Source: Sphingobacterium rhinopitheci (GTDB taxonomy: Bacteria; Bacteroidota; Bacteroidia; Sphingobacteriales; Sphingobacteriaceae). Taken from it: DNA of 33,191 bases. The first letter of the stretch is position 1, and every line of letters starts with the position of its first letter. Shown here in pieces: positions 6,872-14,886 of the stretch. Position numbers and translations under genes: made by a program. Location of the stretch: positions 1 to 33,191 of the forward strand of contig NZ_JADEYQ010000021.1 of the NCBI RefSeq assembly GCF_022627575.1, written 5' to 3'. The notes beneath the pieces were generated by a model. That model was not told the origin of the DNA. It saw only the letters and a list, made by a program, of their open reading frames with translations, and did no database searches.

Positions 6872-8125
6872 ATGAAAAAGGTTAATTCTTTATTGATAGG
6901 TCCCTTTGCACAAGTACTTACCCTGCGAGATCTCCCTACAAAGGGGGCTATCCGGGATGAGCACCTAGAGATTATTGTTGCTGGTGCATTGTGGATAGAA
7001 AATGGCCTACTGAAGGAAGTAGGAGAATTTACGTATTTACAGCATAAGTTAAAGAATACGCAGGTTGATATAATTGAAATGAATGGTGATCAGGTATGTA
7101 TGCCCTCATTCATTGATTGCCATACACATATTCTGTATGGCGGAAATAGAGCCAATGATTTTGCGATGCGCAATGCTGGAAGTACCTATTTAGAAATAGC
7201 AACACAAGGAGGCGGTATTTGGAGTACTGTACAAGCTACACGCGCATTAACGGAGATGGATTTAGTGAAATTGGTTACTGAACGATCTTACGATTTGTTG
7301 AGACAAGGGATAACTACCATTGAGGTAAAAAGCGGTTATGGGCTTAGCATCACAGAAGAGTTGAAGGCACTTCGTGCGCTCAAAAGAGCTAATAGTATCA
7401 CCAGGGCAGACCTAATTCCTACATGTTTAGCGGCCCATATGTTACCGAAGGATTATGATGGTACTGCGGAAGAGTATCTGCATGCTGTGTCCGATCTGCT
7501 ATTTCCTGTTCTAAAAGAAGAGAATTTGACAGCGCGTATTGATGCTTTTGTAGAGCAAAGTGCATTTTCTGTGGCGCAGATAAGGCCTTACTTGGAGAAA
7601 GCAAAAAATGCTGGTTTTGATATTACCGTACATGCTGATCAGTTTACTTGTGGTGGTTCGGTTGTTGCGGTAGAATTTGGGGCTTTATCAGCTGATCATC
7701 TGGAAGTATCTTCCGAAGAGGAAATCCAAATATTAGCGAATTCAGATGTCGTAGCAGTAGCCCTGCCGGCAGCTTCACTGGGCTTGGGCTGTCCTTTTAC
7801 ACCGGCTCGACGATTGATAGATGCTGGCGCATCGTTAGCTATCGCTACAGATTGGAATCCTGGGTCAGCACCTATGGGGCAATTAATTACTTCGGCGAGT
7901 ATTCTTGCTGCCGCCGAAAAATTAACGAATGCGGAGGTGTTAGCAGCTATTACCTTTCGTGCGGCACAGGCATTAAATCTAAAGGATAGGGGACGTTTAC
8001 AAGCGGGATACCTTGCTGATTTTGTTGTCTATGACACCGACAATTATCAAGATATCATGTATTGCCAGGGGCGTTTGCAGCCTTCGGCAGTATGGAAGAA
8101 TGGCATAGAGGTATATCATCATTAA
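6872..8125 (+). CDS. hutI: Imidazolonepropionase
   Basis: This 417-residue enzyme opens the imidazolone ring of 4-imidazolone-5-propionate to give N-formimino-L-glutamate, step three of the pathway. It is a metal-dependent amidohydrolase. H84 and H86 in IDCHTHILYGG bind the metal, R93 in GNRANDF binds substrate, and EVKSGYGL, VHADQFTCGG, ADHLE and ATDWNPGSAP are further hallmark segments, the last giving the metal-binding aspartate. No signal peptide is present. The ATG follows the hutH stop by 2 bp and hutU follows after 12 bp, so the genes are cotranscribed. hutI lies before hutU here, so gene order does not follow reaction order. Confidence 0.97.
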   Translation: MKKVNSLLIGPFAQVLTLRDLPTKGAIRDEHLEIIVAGALWIENGLLKEVGEFTYLQHKLKNTQVDIIEMNGDQVCMPSFIDCHTHILYGGNRANDFAMRNAGSTYLEIATQGGGIWSTVQATRALTEMDLVKLVTERSYDLLRQGITTIEVKSGYGLSITEELKALRALKRANSITRADLIPTCLAAHMLPKDYDGTAEEYLHAVSDLLFPVLKEENLTARIDAFVEQSAFSVAQIRPYLEKAKNAGFDITVHADQFTCGGSVVAVEFGALSADHLEVSSEEEIQILANSDVVAVALPAASLGLGCPFTPARRLIDAGASLAIATDWNPGSAPMGQLITSASILAAAEKLTNAEVLAAITFRAAQALNLKDRGRLQAGYLADFVVYDTDNYQDIMYCQGRLQPSAVWKNGIEVYHH

Positions 8126-8137
8126 AAAGGAGGAACA

Positions 8138-10144
8138 ATGACAGATTTTCAAATAGAAATAGTACAAGGTATACCTACAACGTTACCTGCCCAGCGTGCA
8201 CCAAGTGCCTCCATTAGCCATGCACCAAAGCGTAAGGCTATTCTTACCAAAGAGGAGGAGAAATTAGCAATTCGTAATGCACTACGTTATTTCCCTAAGG
8301 AATGGCATGCTACACTTATTCCTGAATTTTTAGCGGAGTTGCGTCAGCTTGGACGAATATATATGTATCGATTTATGCCTACATACAAGATCTATGCTCG
8401 CCCAATAGAAGATTATCCCGCTCAGAGTCAACAGGCAGCAGTTATTATGTTGATGATTCAAAATAATCTTGATCCTGCTGTAGCACAGCACCCGGAGGAA
8501 TTGATAACTTATGGTGGTAATGGGTCTGTTTTTCAAAATTGGGCTCAATATCTATTAACGATGAAATATTTGGCTACTATGACGGATGAGCAAACATTAC
8601 ATATGTATAGTGGTCATCCAATGGGTCTTTTTCCATCTTCACGACAGGCACCTCGAGTAGTAGTGACCAATGGTATGATGATTCCTAATTATTCCAAACC
8701 CGACGATTGGGAGAAGTATAATGCGTTAGGGGTGACGCAATATGGGCAGATGACAGCGGGCTCGTATATGTATATTGGACCACAAGGGATTGTGCATGGA
8801 ACAACAATTACAGTGATGAATGCTTTTCGGAAAATACTAGCCCAAGATGAGGCTATTGAAGGGAAGGTATTTTTGACCTCTGGATTAGGAGGGATGAGTG
8901 GAGCGCAGCCCAAAGCAGGCAATATTGCAGGTTGTATTACCGTCTGCGCGGAGATAAATCCTGCAGCAGCTAAAAAACGACATCAGCAGGGTTGGGTAGA
9001 TGAATTGGTAGATGATATTGATGCTTTAATTGTTATGGTTCGTGATGCGATCCGTACTAAGCGTATCGTTTCTATAGCTTACATAGGTAATGTAGTCGAT
9101 GTATGGGAGCAGTTTTATGCTCATGGCGTACATATTTCCGTAGGTTCAGATCAAACGTCGCTGCACAATCCATGGTCAGGAGGTTATTATCCGGTAGGGA
9201 TTTCTTTTGAGGAGGCAAACGACATGATAGCTCATAATCCCACGCACTTCCAGACATTAGTGCAGCGATCATTGGTACGACAAATCGATAGTATCAATAA
9301 GCATGTTGCTCGGGGAACCTATTTCTTTGATTATGGTAATGCCTTTTTATTAGAATGTAGTAGAGCAGGAGCTGATGTGATGGCTGCGGATGCTATAAAT
9401 TTTAGATATCCTTCATATGTGCAAGATATATTGGGGCCTATGTGCTTTGATTATGGGTTTGGTCCTTTTAGGTGGGTTTGTACCTCTGGGAAACCATCCG
9501 ATCTAGAACAAACAGATAAAATTGCGCTTGATGTATTGTTGGATTTACAGCAGCAAGCACCCTCAGAAATATACCAACAAATGGAGGATAATATTCAATG
9601 GATTAGGGAAGCAGGAGCTAATAAATTAGTAGTAGGTTCACAAGCACGGATTTTATATGCTGATGCTATGGGGCGTATACATATCGCACGTGCTTTTAAT
9701 AAAGCGATTCGTGAAGGTATTATTGCGGCTCCCATTGTATTGGGGCGTGATCATCATGATGTTAGTGGTACCGACTCTCCTTATCGCGAAACAAGTAATA
9801 TATATGATGGTAGCCGTTTTACGGCAGATATGGCTATTCACAATGTAATCGGTGATAGCTTCAGAGGGGCAACATGGGTTTCTATTCATAATGGTGGTGG
9901 TGTCGGCTGGGGCGAAGTTATAAATGGTGGTTTTGGTTTGTTATTAGATGGTAGTAATGAAGCGGAAGAGAAATTAATGCAAATGCTGTTTTTTGATGTC
10001 AATAATGGTATTGCACGTCGTGCATGGGCACGCAACAAGGAAGCACTAGCAGCAATTGATACTGAAATGAAGAGGTCTGTGAATTTGAAAATTACAACAC
10101 CTGTATTAGTAGACGATGCTTTATTAACCAAATACTTTAGTTAG
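8138..10144 (+). CDS. hutU: Urocanate hydratase (urocanase), long form
   Basis: This NAD-dependent enzyme hydrates urocanate to 4-imidazolone-5-propionate, step two of the pathway. SGLGGMSGAQPKAGNIAG binds NAD, DQTSLHNPWSGGYYPVG lines the substrate site, and C448 in FRWVCTSG is the conserved cysteine. Its 668 residues exceed the ~555 of classical Pseudomonas or Bacillus HutU and are close to the length of animal urocanases. The extra length includes a long N-terminal region (first ~80 residues, APKRKAILTKEEEKLAIRNA) and a longer middle segment around 300-450. The start is supported by AAGGAGG at 8128-8134, ideally spaced. It is the third gene of the operon, 6 bp before hutG. No gene break is seen, so the length is genuine. 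Confidence 0.96.
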   Translation: MTDFQIEIVQGIPTTLPAQRAPSASISHAPKRKAILTKEEEKLAIRNALRYFPKEWHATLIPEFLAELRQLGRIYMYRFMPTYKIYARPIEDYPAQSQQAAVIMLMIQNNLDPAVAQHPEELITYGGNGSVFQNWAQYLLTMKYLATMTDEQTLHMYSGHPMGLFPSSRQAPRVVVTNGMMIPNYSKPDDWEKYNALGVTQYGQMTAGSYMYIGPQGIVHGTTITVMNAFRKILAQDEAIEGKVFLTSGLGGMSGAQPKAGNIAGCITVCAEINPAAAKKRHQQGWVDELVDDIDALIVMVRDAIRTKRIVSIAYIGNVVDVWEQFYAHGVHISVGSDQTSLHNPWSGGYYPVGISFEEANDMIAHNPTHFQTLVQRSLVRQIDSINKHVARGTYFFDYGNAFLLECSRAGADVMAADAINFRYPSYVQDILGPMCFDYGFGPFRWVCTSGKPSDLEQTDKIALDVLLDLQQQAPSEIYQQMEDNIQWIREAGANKLVVGSQARILYADAMGRIHIARAFNKAIREGIIAAPIVLGRDHHDVSGTDSPYRETSNIYDGSRFTADMAIHNVIGDSFRGATWVSIHNGGGVGWGEVINGGFGLLLDGSNEAEEKLMQMLFFDVNNGIARRAWARNKEALAAIDTEMKRSVNLKITTPVLVDDALLTKYFS

Positions 10145-10150
10145 ATCAGT

Positions 10151-11155
10151 ATGGGTTTATTTGATTATAAAAATTACCAGGTAGCTAAGAGGGAGAATTG
10201 GTGCGGGCGCATGGATGGACTTGAACGTGAAGAAATGAGATGGCATCAAGTGGTACAACTGGTAGATCTACGGAAAGATACTTTTTTTACTAATGCGGTG
10301 GTGATAGTAGGTTTCTGTTGTGATATTGGTGTCCAACGTAATCTAGGGCGTATTGGTGCTAAAGATGGACCTTCTTCTTTGAGAAAAATAGTAGCTAATC
10401 TTCCTGTTTATTTTTCGAATAATATTGTTGTGATGGATGCAGGGGATATTGGATGTAATGGTGATGATTTGGAACAAGCACAATTTGTGCTGAGCGAAGC
10501 TGTCGCTAAAATAATCAGTGGTGGAGGTTTTCCTATTGTGTTAGGAGGAGGTCATGAGGTCACTTATGGGCATTATTTGGGCATAAAAAAAGGAATATCA
10601 GGCGGTAGCATTGGGATTATAAATATTGATGCTCATCTGGATATACGTACAACGGTCCAAGGGCTTGGAAATTCGGGTACTGGATTTTATCAAATTGCAC
10701 AAGACAGCCAAATGGAAGGGGATGATTTCCAGTACTTAGCTATAGGTATCCAGGATATTAGTAATACCCGTGCGTTGATTAATTATGCTTTGAGTAAGGA
10801 CGTGAATATTATATATGCTGATGAGGTTCGAGCTGATTATTTGGAGCGTATAAAAATTATTATTACAGCATTTGCACAGCAAGTCGATCATATCTATTTA
10901 ACTGTGGATATGGATGCTTTTGCGGCACCTTATGCTCCTGGGGTTAGCGCATTAGCGTATAACGGAATAATACCCGATCATGTTTTTTTTGCTATTTATT
11001 CTACCATCATACATTTGCCTAATCTCAGAACGGTAGATATAGCAGAATTAAATCCAAGCTACGATATTGATAATAGAACAGCGCGCTTGGGTTCATCTTT
11101 GATATTTGCGTTACTTAAGGAGCGCTTTTTTAATTCTCATGATTTATACGGTTAG
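10151..11155 (+). CDS. hutG: Formimidoylglutamase (formiminoglutamate hydrolase)
   Basis: This 334-residue ureohydrolase (arginase fold) splits N-formimino-L-glutamate into L-glutamate and formamide, the last step of the pathway. All six manganese ligands of the family are present: H135 (GGGHEVTYGH), D160, H162 and D164 (NIDAHLDIR), and D253 and D255 (VDMDAFAAPYAPGVSA). The short N-terminal region (GRMDGLEREEMRWHQVV) fits formimidoylglutamases better than arginase or agmatinase, and the location in the hut operon confirms the role. The one-step hydrolysis to formamide means that neither the HutF route nor a formiminotransferase is needed. It ends the operon. No strong terminator follows, only weak alternative hairpins. 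Confidence 0.93.
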   Translation: MGLFDYKNYQVAKRENWCGRMDGLEREEMRWHQVVQLVDLRKDTFFTNAVVIVGFCCDIGVQRNLGRIGAKDGPSSLRKIVANLPVYFSNNIVVMDAGDIGCNGDDLEQAQFVLSEAVAKIISGGGFPIVLGGGHEVTYGHYLGIKKGISGGSIGIINIDAHLDIRTTVQGLGNSGTGFYQIAQDSQMEGDDFQYLAIGIQDISNTRALINYALSKDVNIIYADEVRADYLERIKIIITAFAQQVDHIYLTVDMDAFAAPYAPGVSALAYNGIIPDHVFFAIYSTIIHLPNLRTVDIAELNPSYDIDNRTARLGSSLIFALLKERFFNSHDLYG

Positions 11156-11406
11156 TAATTGATGGCTATAACTTAATTTATACCAAATAGCCGAGAGGCT
11201 GAGTAATTTTTAACCTTCGTTGATCCTTAACTATCTTATTCTAGTGTTTAATGCGCGTTGTTAAAGAAAGATGAATGCAGATGAGAATTATAACGCCTCC
11301 TAGACTGAAAAAGTATAAACTTGAATAGTCTATCAAATAAATAAATAGTATTACAGGATGGGGTATAATTCTTATTAATAATTTTAATGTAAAATTAAAA
11401 CAATCG
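11156..11406. other. Intergenic stretch after the hut operon
   Basis: No gene is seen. Two mutually exclusive weak hairpins sit just after hutG: GGCTAT (11164-11169) with ATAGCC (11187-11192), or AGCC (11189-11192) with GGCT (11197-11200) over a GAGA loop followed by GAGTAATTTTT. The second could be a poor terminator. The rest is AT-rich and leads into the glmS promoter. Confidence 0.35.
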
Positions 11407-11437
11407 TTTGCATTGCTGCTATAATTGACTATTTTTG
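11407..11437 (+). promoter_or_regulatory. glmS promoter
   Basis: TTTG at 11407-11410 and TATTTTTG at 11430-11437, with a 19-bp spacer, match the Bacteroidota consensus exactly. Transcription would start near 11444, leaving a leader of about 36 nt. This also shows that the in-frame TTG at 11435 is part of the promoter and not a start codon. Confidence 0.75.
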
Positions 11438-11479
11438 ATTTCTTATCATCATGTTTATGAATTTAAAATAGTCATTTTT

Positions 11480-13321
11480 ATGTGTGGAATTGTAGGTTAC
11501 GTCGGTAACAAAGAAGCTTATCCTATTATTATCGATGGGCTCAAAAAGTTGGAATATAGAGGGTATGATAGTTCTGGGGTTGCTTTACTGCATGATCACA
11601 GCATACAATTATTCAAAAAAAAAGGTAGAGTATCTGCTTTGGAGGAAACAGTAGTCGGTGAAAAACTAACCGCTACAATAGGAATAGGCCATACTAGATG
11701 GGCCACGCACGGTGCACCAAGCGATCGCAATGCGCATCCTCATTATTCTAATTCCAAATCTATTGCCATGATCCATAATGGTATTATTGAGAACTATAGC
11801 CAATTAAAAGCAGAATTAATTACCAAAGGTTACATTTTTCATAGTGATACTGATTCGGAGGTGTTATTGAATTTTATAGAGGATATTAAGATTAATAACA
11901 ACTCTACATTGGAGGAGGCTGTACGTATTGCACTAAAGAGGGTAACAGGGGCATATGTGATTTTGTTGATAGATATAGATTTACCAGATACCATTATTGC
12001 CGCACGAAAGGGCTCTCCTCTAGTTATCGGTATTGGTGACAATGAACATTTCCTAGGCTCTGATGCTTCGCCTATGTTGGCCTATACCAAAGATGTTGTC
12101 TATATCAATGACTATGAGTTAGCAATAATCACTTCAAATGAATTGATATTGAAAAATATAGGAAATGAAAGAGTCACCCCTTTTATTCAGCGATTGGATC
12201 TCAATCTTTCGCAGATAGAAAAAGGTGGATATGAGCATTTTATGTTGAAGGAAATATTCGAACAGCCGCAGACGATAAACGATTCTTTTAGAGGTCGTTT
12301 AGATGTATCTGCTCATAGTATTACACTTAGTGGTTTAGATACAGTATTAACCAAATTGGATCAGGCGCAAAGAATAGTAATAGTAGGCTGCGGTACCAGT
12401 TGGCATGCCGGATTATTGGCTGAGTATATAATTGAAGAACTTTGTCGTATAAATGTGGAGGTGGAGTATGCTTCAGAATTTAGGTATCGCAATCCGATTA
12501 TTACCGACAAGGACTTTATTATTGCTGTTTCACAAAGTGGAGAGACAGCAGATACGCTAGTGGCATTGGAAAAAGCTAAAGGAAAGGGAGCTACCATTTT
12601 TGGAGTGGTCAATGTTGTAGGTTCTTCTATAGCACGATTAGCAGATGCAGGGATGTATACACATGCTGGTCCTGAAATTGGTGTCGCTAGTACCAAAGCA
12701 TTCACCGCACAGGTGGTGGCATTAATTTTATTTGCCCTAAAAGTAGCGAATCATAAGAGAACTATTACCGATGAGCGTTACAAACAATTGATAGAACAAC
12801 TGAGCGAAGTACCTACTATGGTGGAATGGATTTTCGCTACACAACTAGAAAAGATTAAACATATAGCCTACAAATATGCTAACGCAAAAGACTTTTTGTA
12901 TTTAGGACGTGGCTATAATTTCCCAATCGCCTTGGAAGGGGCCCTTAAGCTGAAAGAAATATCGTATATACATGCAGAGGGCTATCCTGCTGCAGAAATG
13001 AAGCATGGCCCAATAGCACTTGTTGATGACACATTACCTATAGTATTTGTGGCAACAAAAGATAGCTATCATGAAAAAATAGTGAGTAATATGCAAGAGG
13101 TTAAAGCTAGGGAAGGGAGGGTGATTGCTGTTATCAGCGTGGGAGACGAATTGACGAAGGACATCGCTGATGACTATATAGAGGTTCCATATGCAGATGA
13201 AATTATTTCTCCACTATTATCTACGATACCGTTGCAGTTGCTTTCTTATTATATCGGTGTCAGCAAAGGCTTGAATGTTGATATGCCACGCAACCTTGCT
13301 AAATCTGTTACCGTTGAGTAG
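11480..13321 (+). CDS. glmS: Glutamine--fructose-6-phosphate aminotransferase (isomerizing)
   Basis: GlmS makes glucosamine-6-phosphate from fructose-6-phosphate and glutamine, the entry step to peptidoglycan and lipid A amino sugars. The start is ATG 11480, which places Cys2 (MCGIVGYVG) at the mature N-terminus as the class II glutamine amidotransferase nucleophile. The longer frame starting at TTG 11435 would bury it and lies in the promoter. Residues 1-~230 are the amidotransferase domain (GIGHTRWATHG, IHNGIIENY). Two SIS sugar-isomerase domains follow (IVGCGTSWHAG, AVSQSGETADTL, GRGYNFPIALEGALKLKEIS). The protein ends with the typical DMPRNLAKSVTVE. The length of 613 residues is normal. 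No glmS ribozyme-like leader is visible, and none is expected outside Firmicutes and relatives. Confidence 0.97.
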   Translation: MCGIVGYVGNKEAYPIIIDGLKKLEYRGYDSSGVALLHDHSIQLFKKKGRVSALEETVVGEKLTATIGIGHTRWATHGAPSDRNAHPHYSNSKSIAMIHNGIIENYSQLKAELITKGYIFHSDTDSEVLLNFIEDIKINNNSTLEEAVRIALKRVTGAYVILLIDIDLPDTIIAARKGSPLVIGIGDNEHFLGSDASPMLAYTKDVVYINDYELAIITSNELILKNIGNERVTPFIQRLDLNLSQIEKGGYEHFMLKEIFEQPQTINDSFRGRLDVSAHSITLSGLDTVLTKLDQAQRIVIVGCGTSWHAGLLAEYIIEELCRINVEVEYASEFRYRNPIITDKDFIIAVSQSGETADTLVALEKAKGKGATIFGVVNVVGSSIARLADAGMYTHAGPEIGVASTKAFTAQVVALILFALKVANHKRTITDERYKQLIEQLSEVPTMVEWIFATQLEKIKHIAYKYANAKDFLYLGRGYNFPIALEGALKLKEISYIHAEGYPAAEMKHGPIALVDDTLPIVFVATKDSYHEKIVSNMQEVKAREGRVIAVISVGDELTKDIADDYIEVPYADEIISPLLSTIPLQLLSYYIGVSKGLNVDMPRNLAKSVTVE

Positions 13322-13336
13322 TACTATACCCTAAAT

Positions 13337-13361
13337 AATAGCGTACTATGTGCTATTCTTT
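13337..13361 (+). terminator. Weak candidate terminator after glmS
   Basis: AATAGC (13337-13342) pairs with GCTATT (13352-13357) over a 9-nt loop and is followed by CTTT. It has only six base pairs and a short T tract, so it is a tentative call. Confidence 0.35.
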
Positions 13362-13502
13362 AGCGTACAATGGATAGATATTACTTTTTATTGCGCCATA
13401 GATAGGGTCTTCATCATATTCTATTTATGATACAGGTAAATTATTTGTCAGGATTTATAAAAATATGCTACTAATGTAATAAAGAATTGAAAGGAGATAA
13501 GG

Positions 13503-14036
13503 ATGAACAATAGAACAATGACTTTTGGTGGAGGATGCTTTTGGTGTACTGAAGCTATATTTAGAGATACTGAAGGTGTACTCGATGTAAAATCTGGTTT
13601 TAGTGGTGGCTTTATTAAGAATCCGGCCTACCGTGAGGTGTGTACTGGTAGAACGGGCCATGCTGAGGTGATAAGACTTACTTATGATGCTGATGTTATC
13701 AGTTACAAAGAGCTATTGACCATCCATCTGTTGACACATGATCCTACGACATTAAATAAACAAGGTGCTGATAATGGCACCCAATATCGCAGCATCATCT
13801 TTTATGACAATGAAGAGGAAAGGCATTTGGCAGAGCAAGCAATTGCTGAAGCTCAAGGTGCATATGATGCTCCCATTATGACGGAGATACAACCTTTTGA
13901 GGTATTCTATGAAGCTGAAGAAAAACATCAAAACTATTATAATGATAATAAAGATGCTTTTTACTGTCAAGTTGTTATAAGTCCTAAGTTGGCAAAGTAC
14001 CGTCAATTTAAGTCGGATAGTATGGTAAGCAAATAA
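13503..14036 (+). CDS. msrA: Peptide methionine-(S)-S-oxide reductase MsrA
   Basis: MsrA reduces the S-epimer of methionine sulfoxide in proteins and free methionine, repairing oxidative damage. The 177-residue protein has the family signature GGGCFWCTEAIF, with catalytic C12, and C15 in addition. It also has GFSGG, GHAEVIRLTYD and the EEKHQNYY segment. A further cysteine in AFYCQVV near the C-terminus can act in recycling. No signal peptide is present, so it acts in the cytoplasm. GGAGAT at 13494-13499 gives a ribosome binding site before ATG 13503. The gene is followed by a small unknown gene and then msrB on the same strand, a probable oxidative-repair cluster. Confidence 0.95.
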   Translation: MNNRTMTFGGGCFWCTEAIFRDTEGVLDVKSGFSGGFIKNPAYREVCTGRTGHAEVIRLTYDADVISYKELLTIHLLTHDPTTLNKQGADNGTQYRSIIFYDNEEERHLAEQAIAEAQGAYDAPIMTEIQPFEVFYEAEEKHQNYYNDNKDAFYCQVVISPKLAKYRQFKSDSMVSK

Positions 14037-14140
14037 TAAGTGTATAGATAGAGTTTATCAATTTTGGGATAAGGCACCGATGGATAGCATCGTTACTGTG
14101 ATCTTTTGGTGAAAACTATCCTATCGCAATAAATTGGATT

Positions 14141-14329
14141 ATGGAAAAGATAACAGCAGAAATCTATCAACAGGACATAGATCGGTATATCTTGGTATCT
14201 GGTCATCAAGAGGGAGCCCCTACCTGTAGCTATGGTAATAAGCTAGAGTGGGTAGGCTATGATAATAAGGAAAAGAAATATGTACGATTTACCAAATCTG
14301 TATTTAAGAAATTGGTGAATCAACTGTAA
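14141..14329 (+). CDS. Small conserved-looking protein between msrA and msrB
   Basis: This 62-residue protein starts at ATG 14141. The sequence has a central GAPTCSYGNKLEWVGYD segment with the only cysteine and ends with a basic amphipathic tail (YVRFTKSVFKKLVNQL). The mix of acidic N-terminus, aromatic-rich middle and basic C-terminus looks like a real folded protein. It lies 28 bp before msrB on the same strand. I do not recognise a family. Its position suggests a role linked to methionine sulfoxide reduction or a simple operon passenger, but that is inference. Confidence 0.6.
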   Translation: MEKITAEIYQQDIDRYILVSGHQEGAPTCSYGNKLEWVGYDNKEKKYVRFTKSVFKKLVNQL

Positions 14330-14357
14330 TATTTGAGGACTTTAAAATAGAACTATT

Positions 14358-14807
14358 ATGCTTAATTGGAATACTATAATATCTTTTGTTAATAAGGGGA
14401 ATCCTACACCTGACCGTAGAGTAGAAAAAACAGAACAACAATGGGAGGAAATATTGACGCCTGATCAATTCTATATAACACGCAAACATGGTACTGAGCG
14501 CTCTTACAGCAATGAATTTTGTAGCAGATTTGAGCCTGGACGCTATTCATGTGCTTGTTGCCATAGCTTGTTGTTTGATGCTAATGAAAAATTCGAATCT
14601 GGTTCGGGCTGGCCGAGCTTTACGCAGCCTGTAGCGGTCAATAGTATCAAATATAGTAAAGATGTATCTTTTGGGATGATACGTGTCGAAGCACAATGTA
14701 ATGTGTGTGATGCACATTTAGGTCATGTCTTCCCAGATGGACCAGCACCTACTGGACTTCGGTATTGTATGAATGGTTTAGCACTGACCAAGGAAGAAAA
14801 AGCGTAA
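14358..14807 (+). CDS. msrB: Peptide methionine-(R)-S-oxide reductase MsrB
   Basis: MsrB reduces the R-epimer of methionine sulfoxide, complementing MsrA. The 149-residue protein has both zinc-binding CxxC pairs (YSCACCHSLLFD and QCNVCDAHLGH), the FESGSGWPSF substrate loop and the catalytic C137 in LRYCMNGLAL. The usual RYC-I-N-S-A/S-L tail reads M-N-G-L-A-L, a mild variation. There is no obvious secretion signal, although the first ~20 residues (LNWNTIISFVNKGN) are mildly hydrophobic. The gene is separate from msrA and not fused, unlike PilB-type enzymes. It shares the local strand and probably the transcript with the preceding small gene. Confidence 0.95.
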   Translation: MLNWNTIISFVNKGNPTPDRRVEKTEQQWEEILTPDQFYITRKHGTERSYSNEFCSRFEPGRYSCACCHSLLFDANEKFESGSGWPSFTQPVAVNSIKYSKDVSFGMIRVEAQCNVCDAHLGHVFPDGPAPTGLRYCMNGLALTKEEKA

Positions 14808-14886
14808 TTGGTATTATACAGATCTATTTTGTTGATTTTAGGTCTTTATAACTTCAGAAATAATTAGGGGTAATAAAAAACAATCG

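Noticed and set aside
11180..11220. Thiamine-type riboswitch suggested by GAGGCTGAG after hutG
   Set aside because: Only the short CTGAG match is present. The helices are missing and no thiamine gene follows; the downstream gene is glmS with its own promoter.
11435..11479. N-terminal extension of glmS from TTG 11435
   Set aside because: It would place 15 residues before the catalytic Cys2 and overlaps the -7 promoter element.
12361..12705. Antisense open frame of 114 residues within glmS
   Set aside because: The glmS reading has conserved SIS motifs here; the antisense frame has no domain or ribosome binding site.
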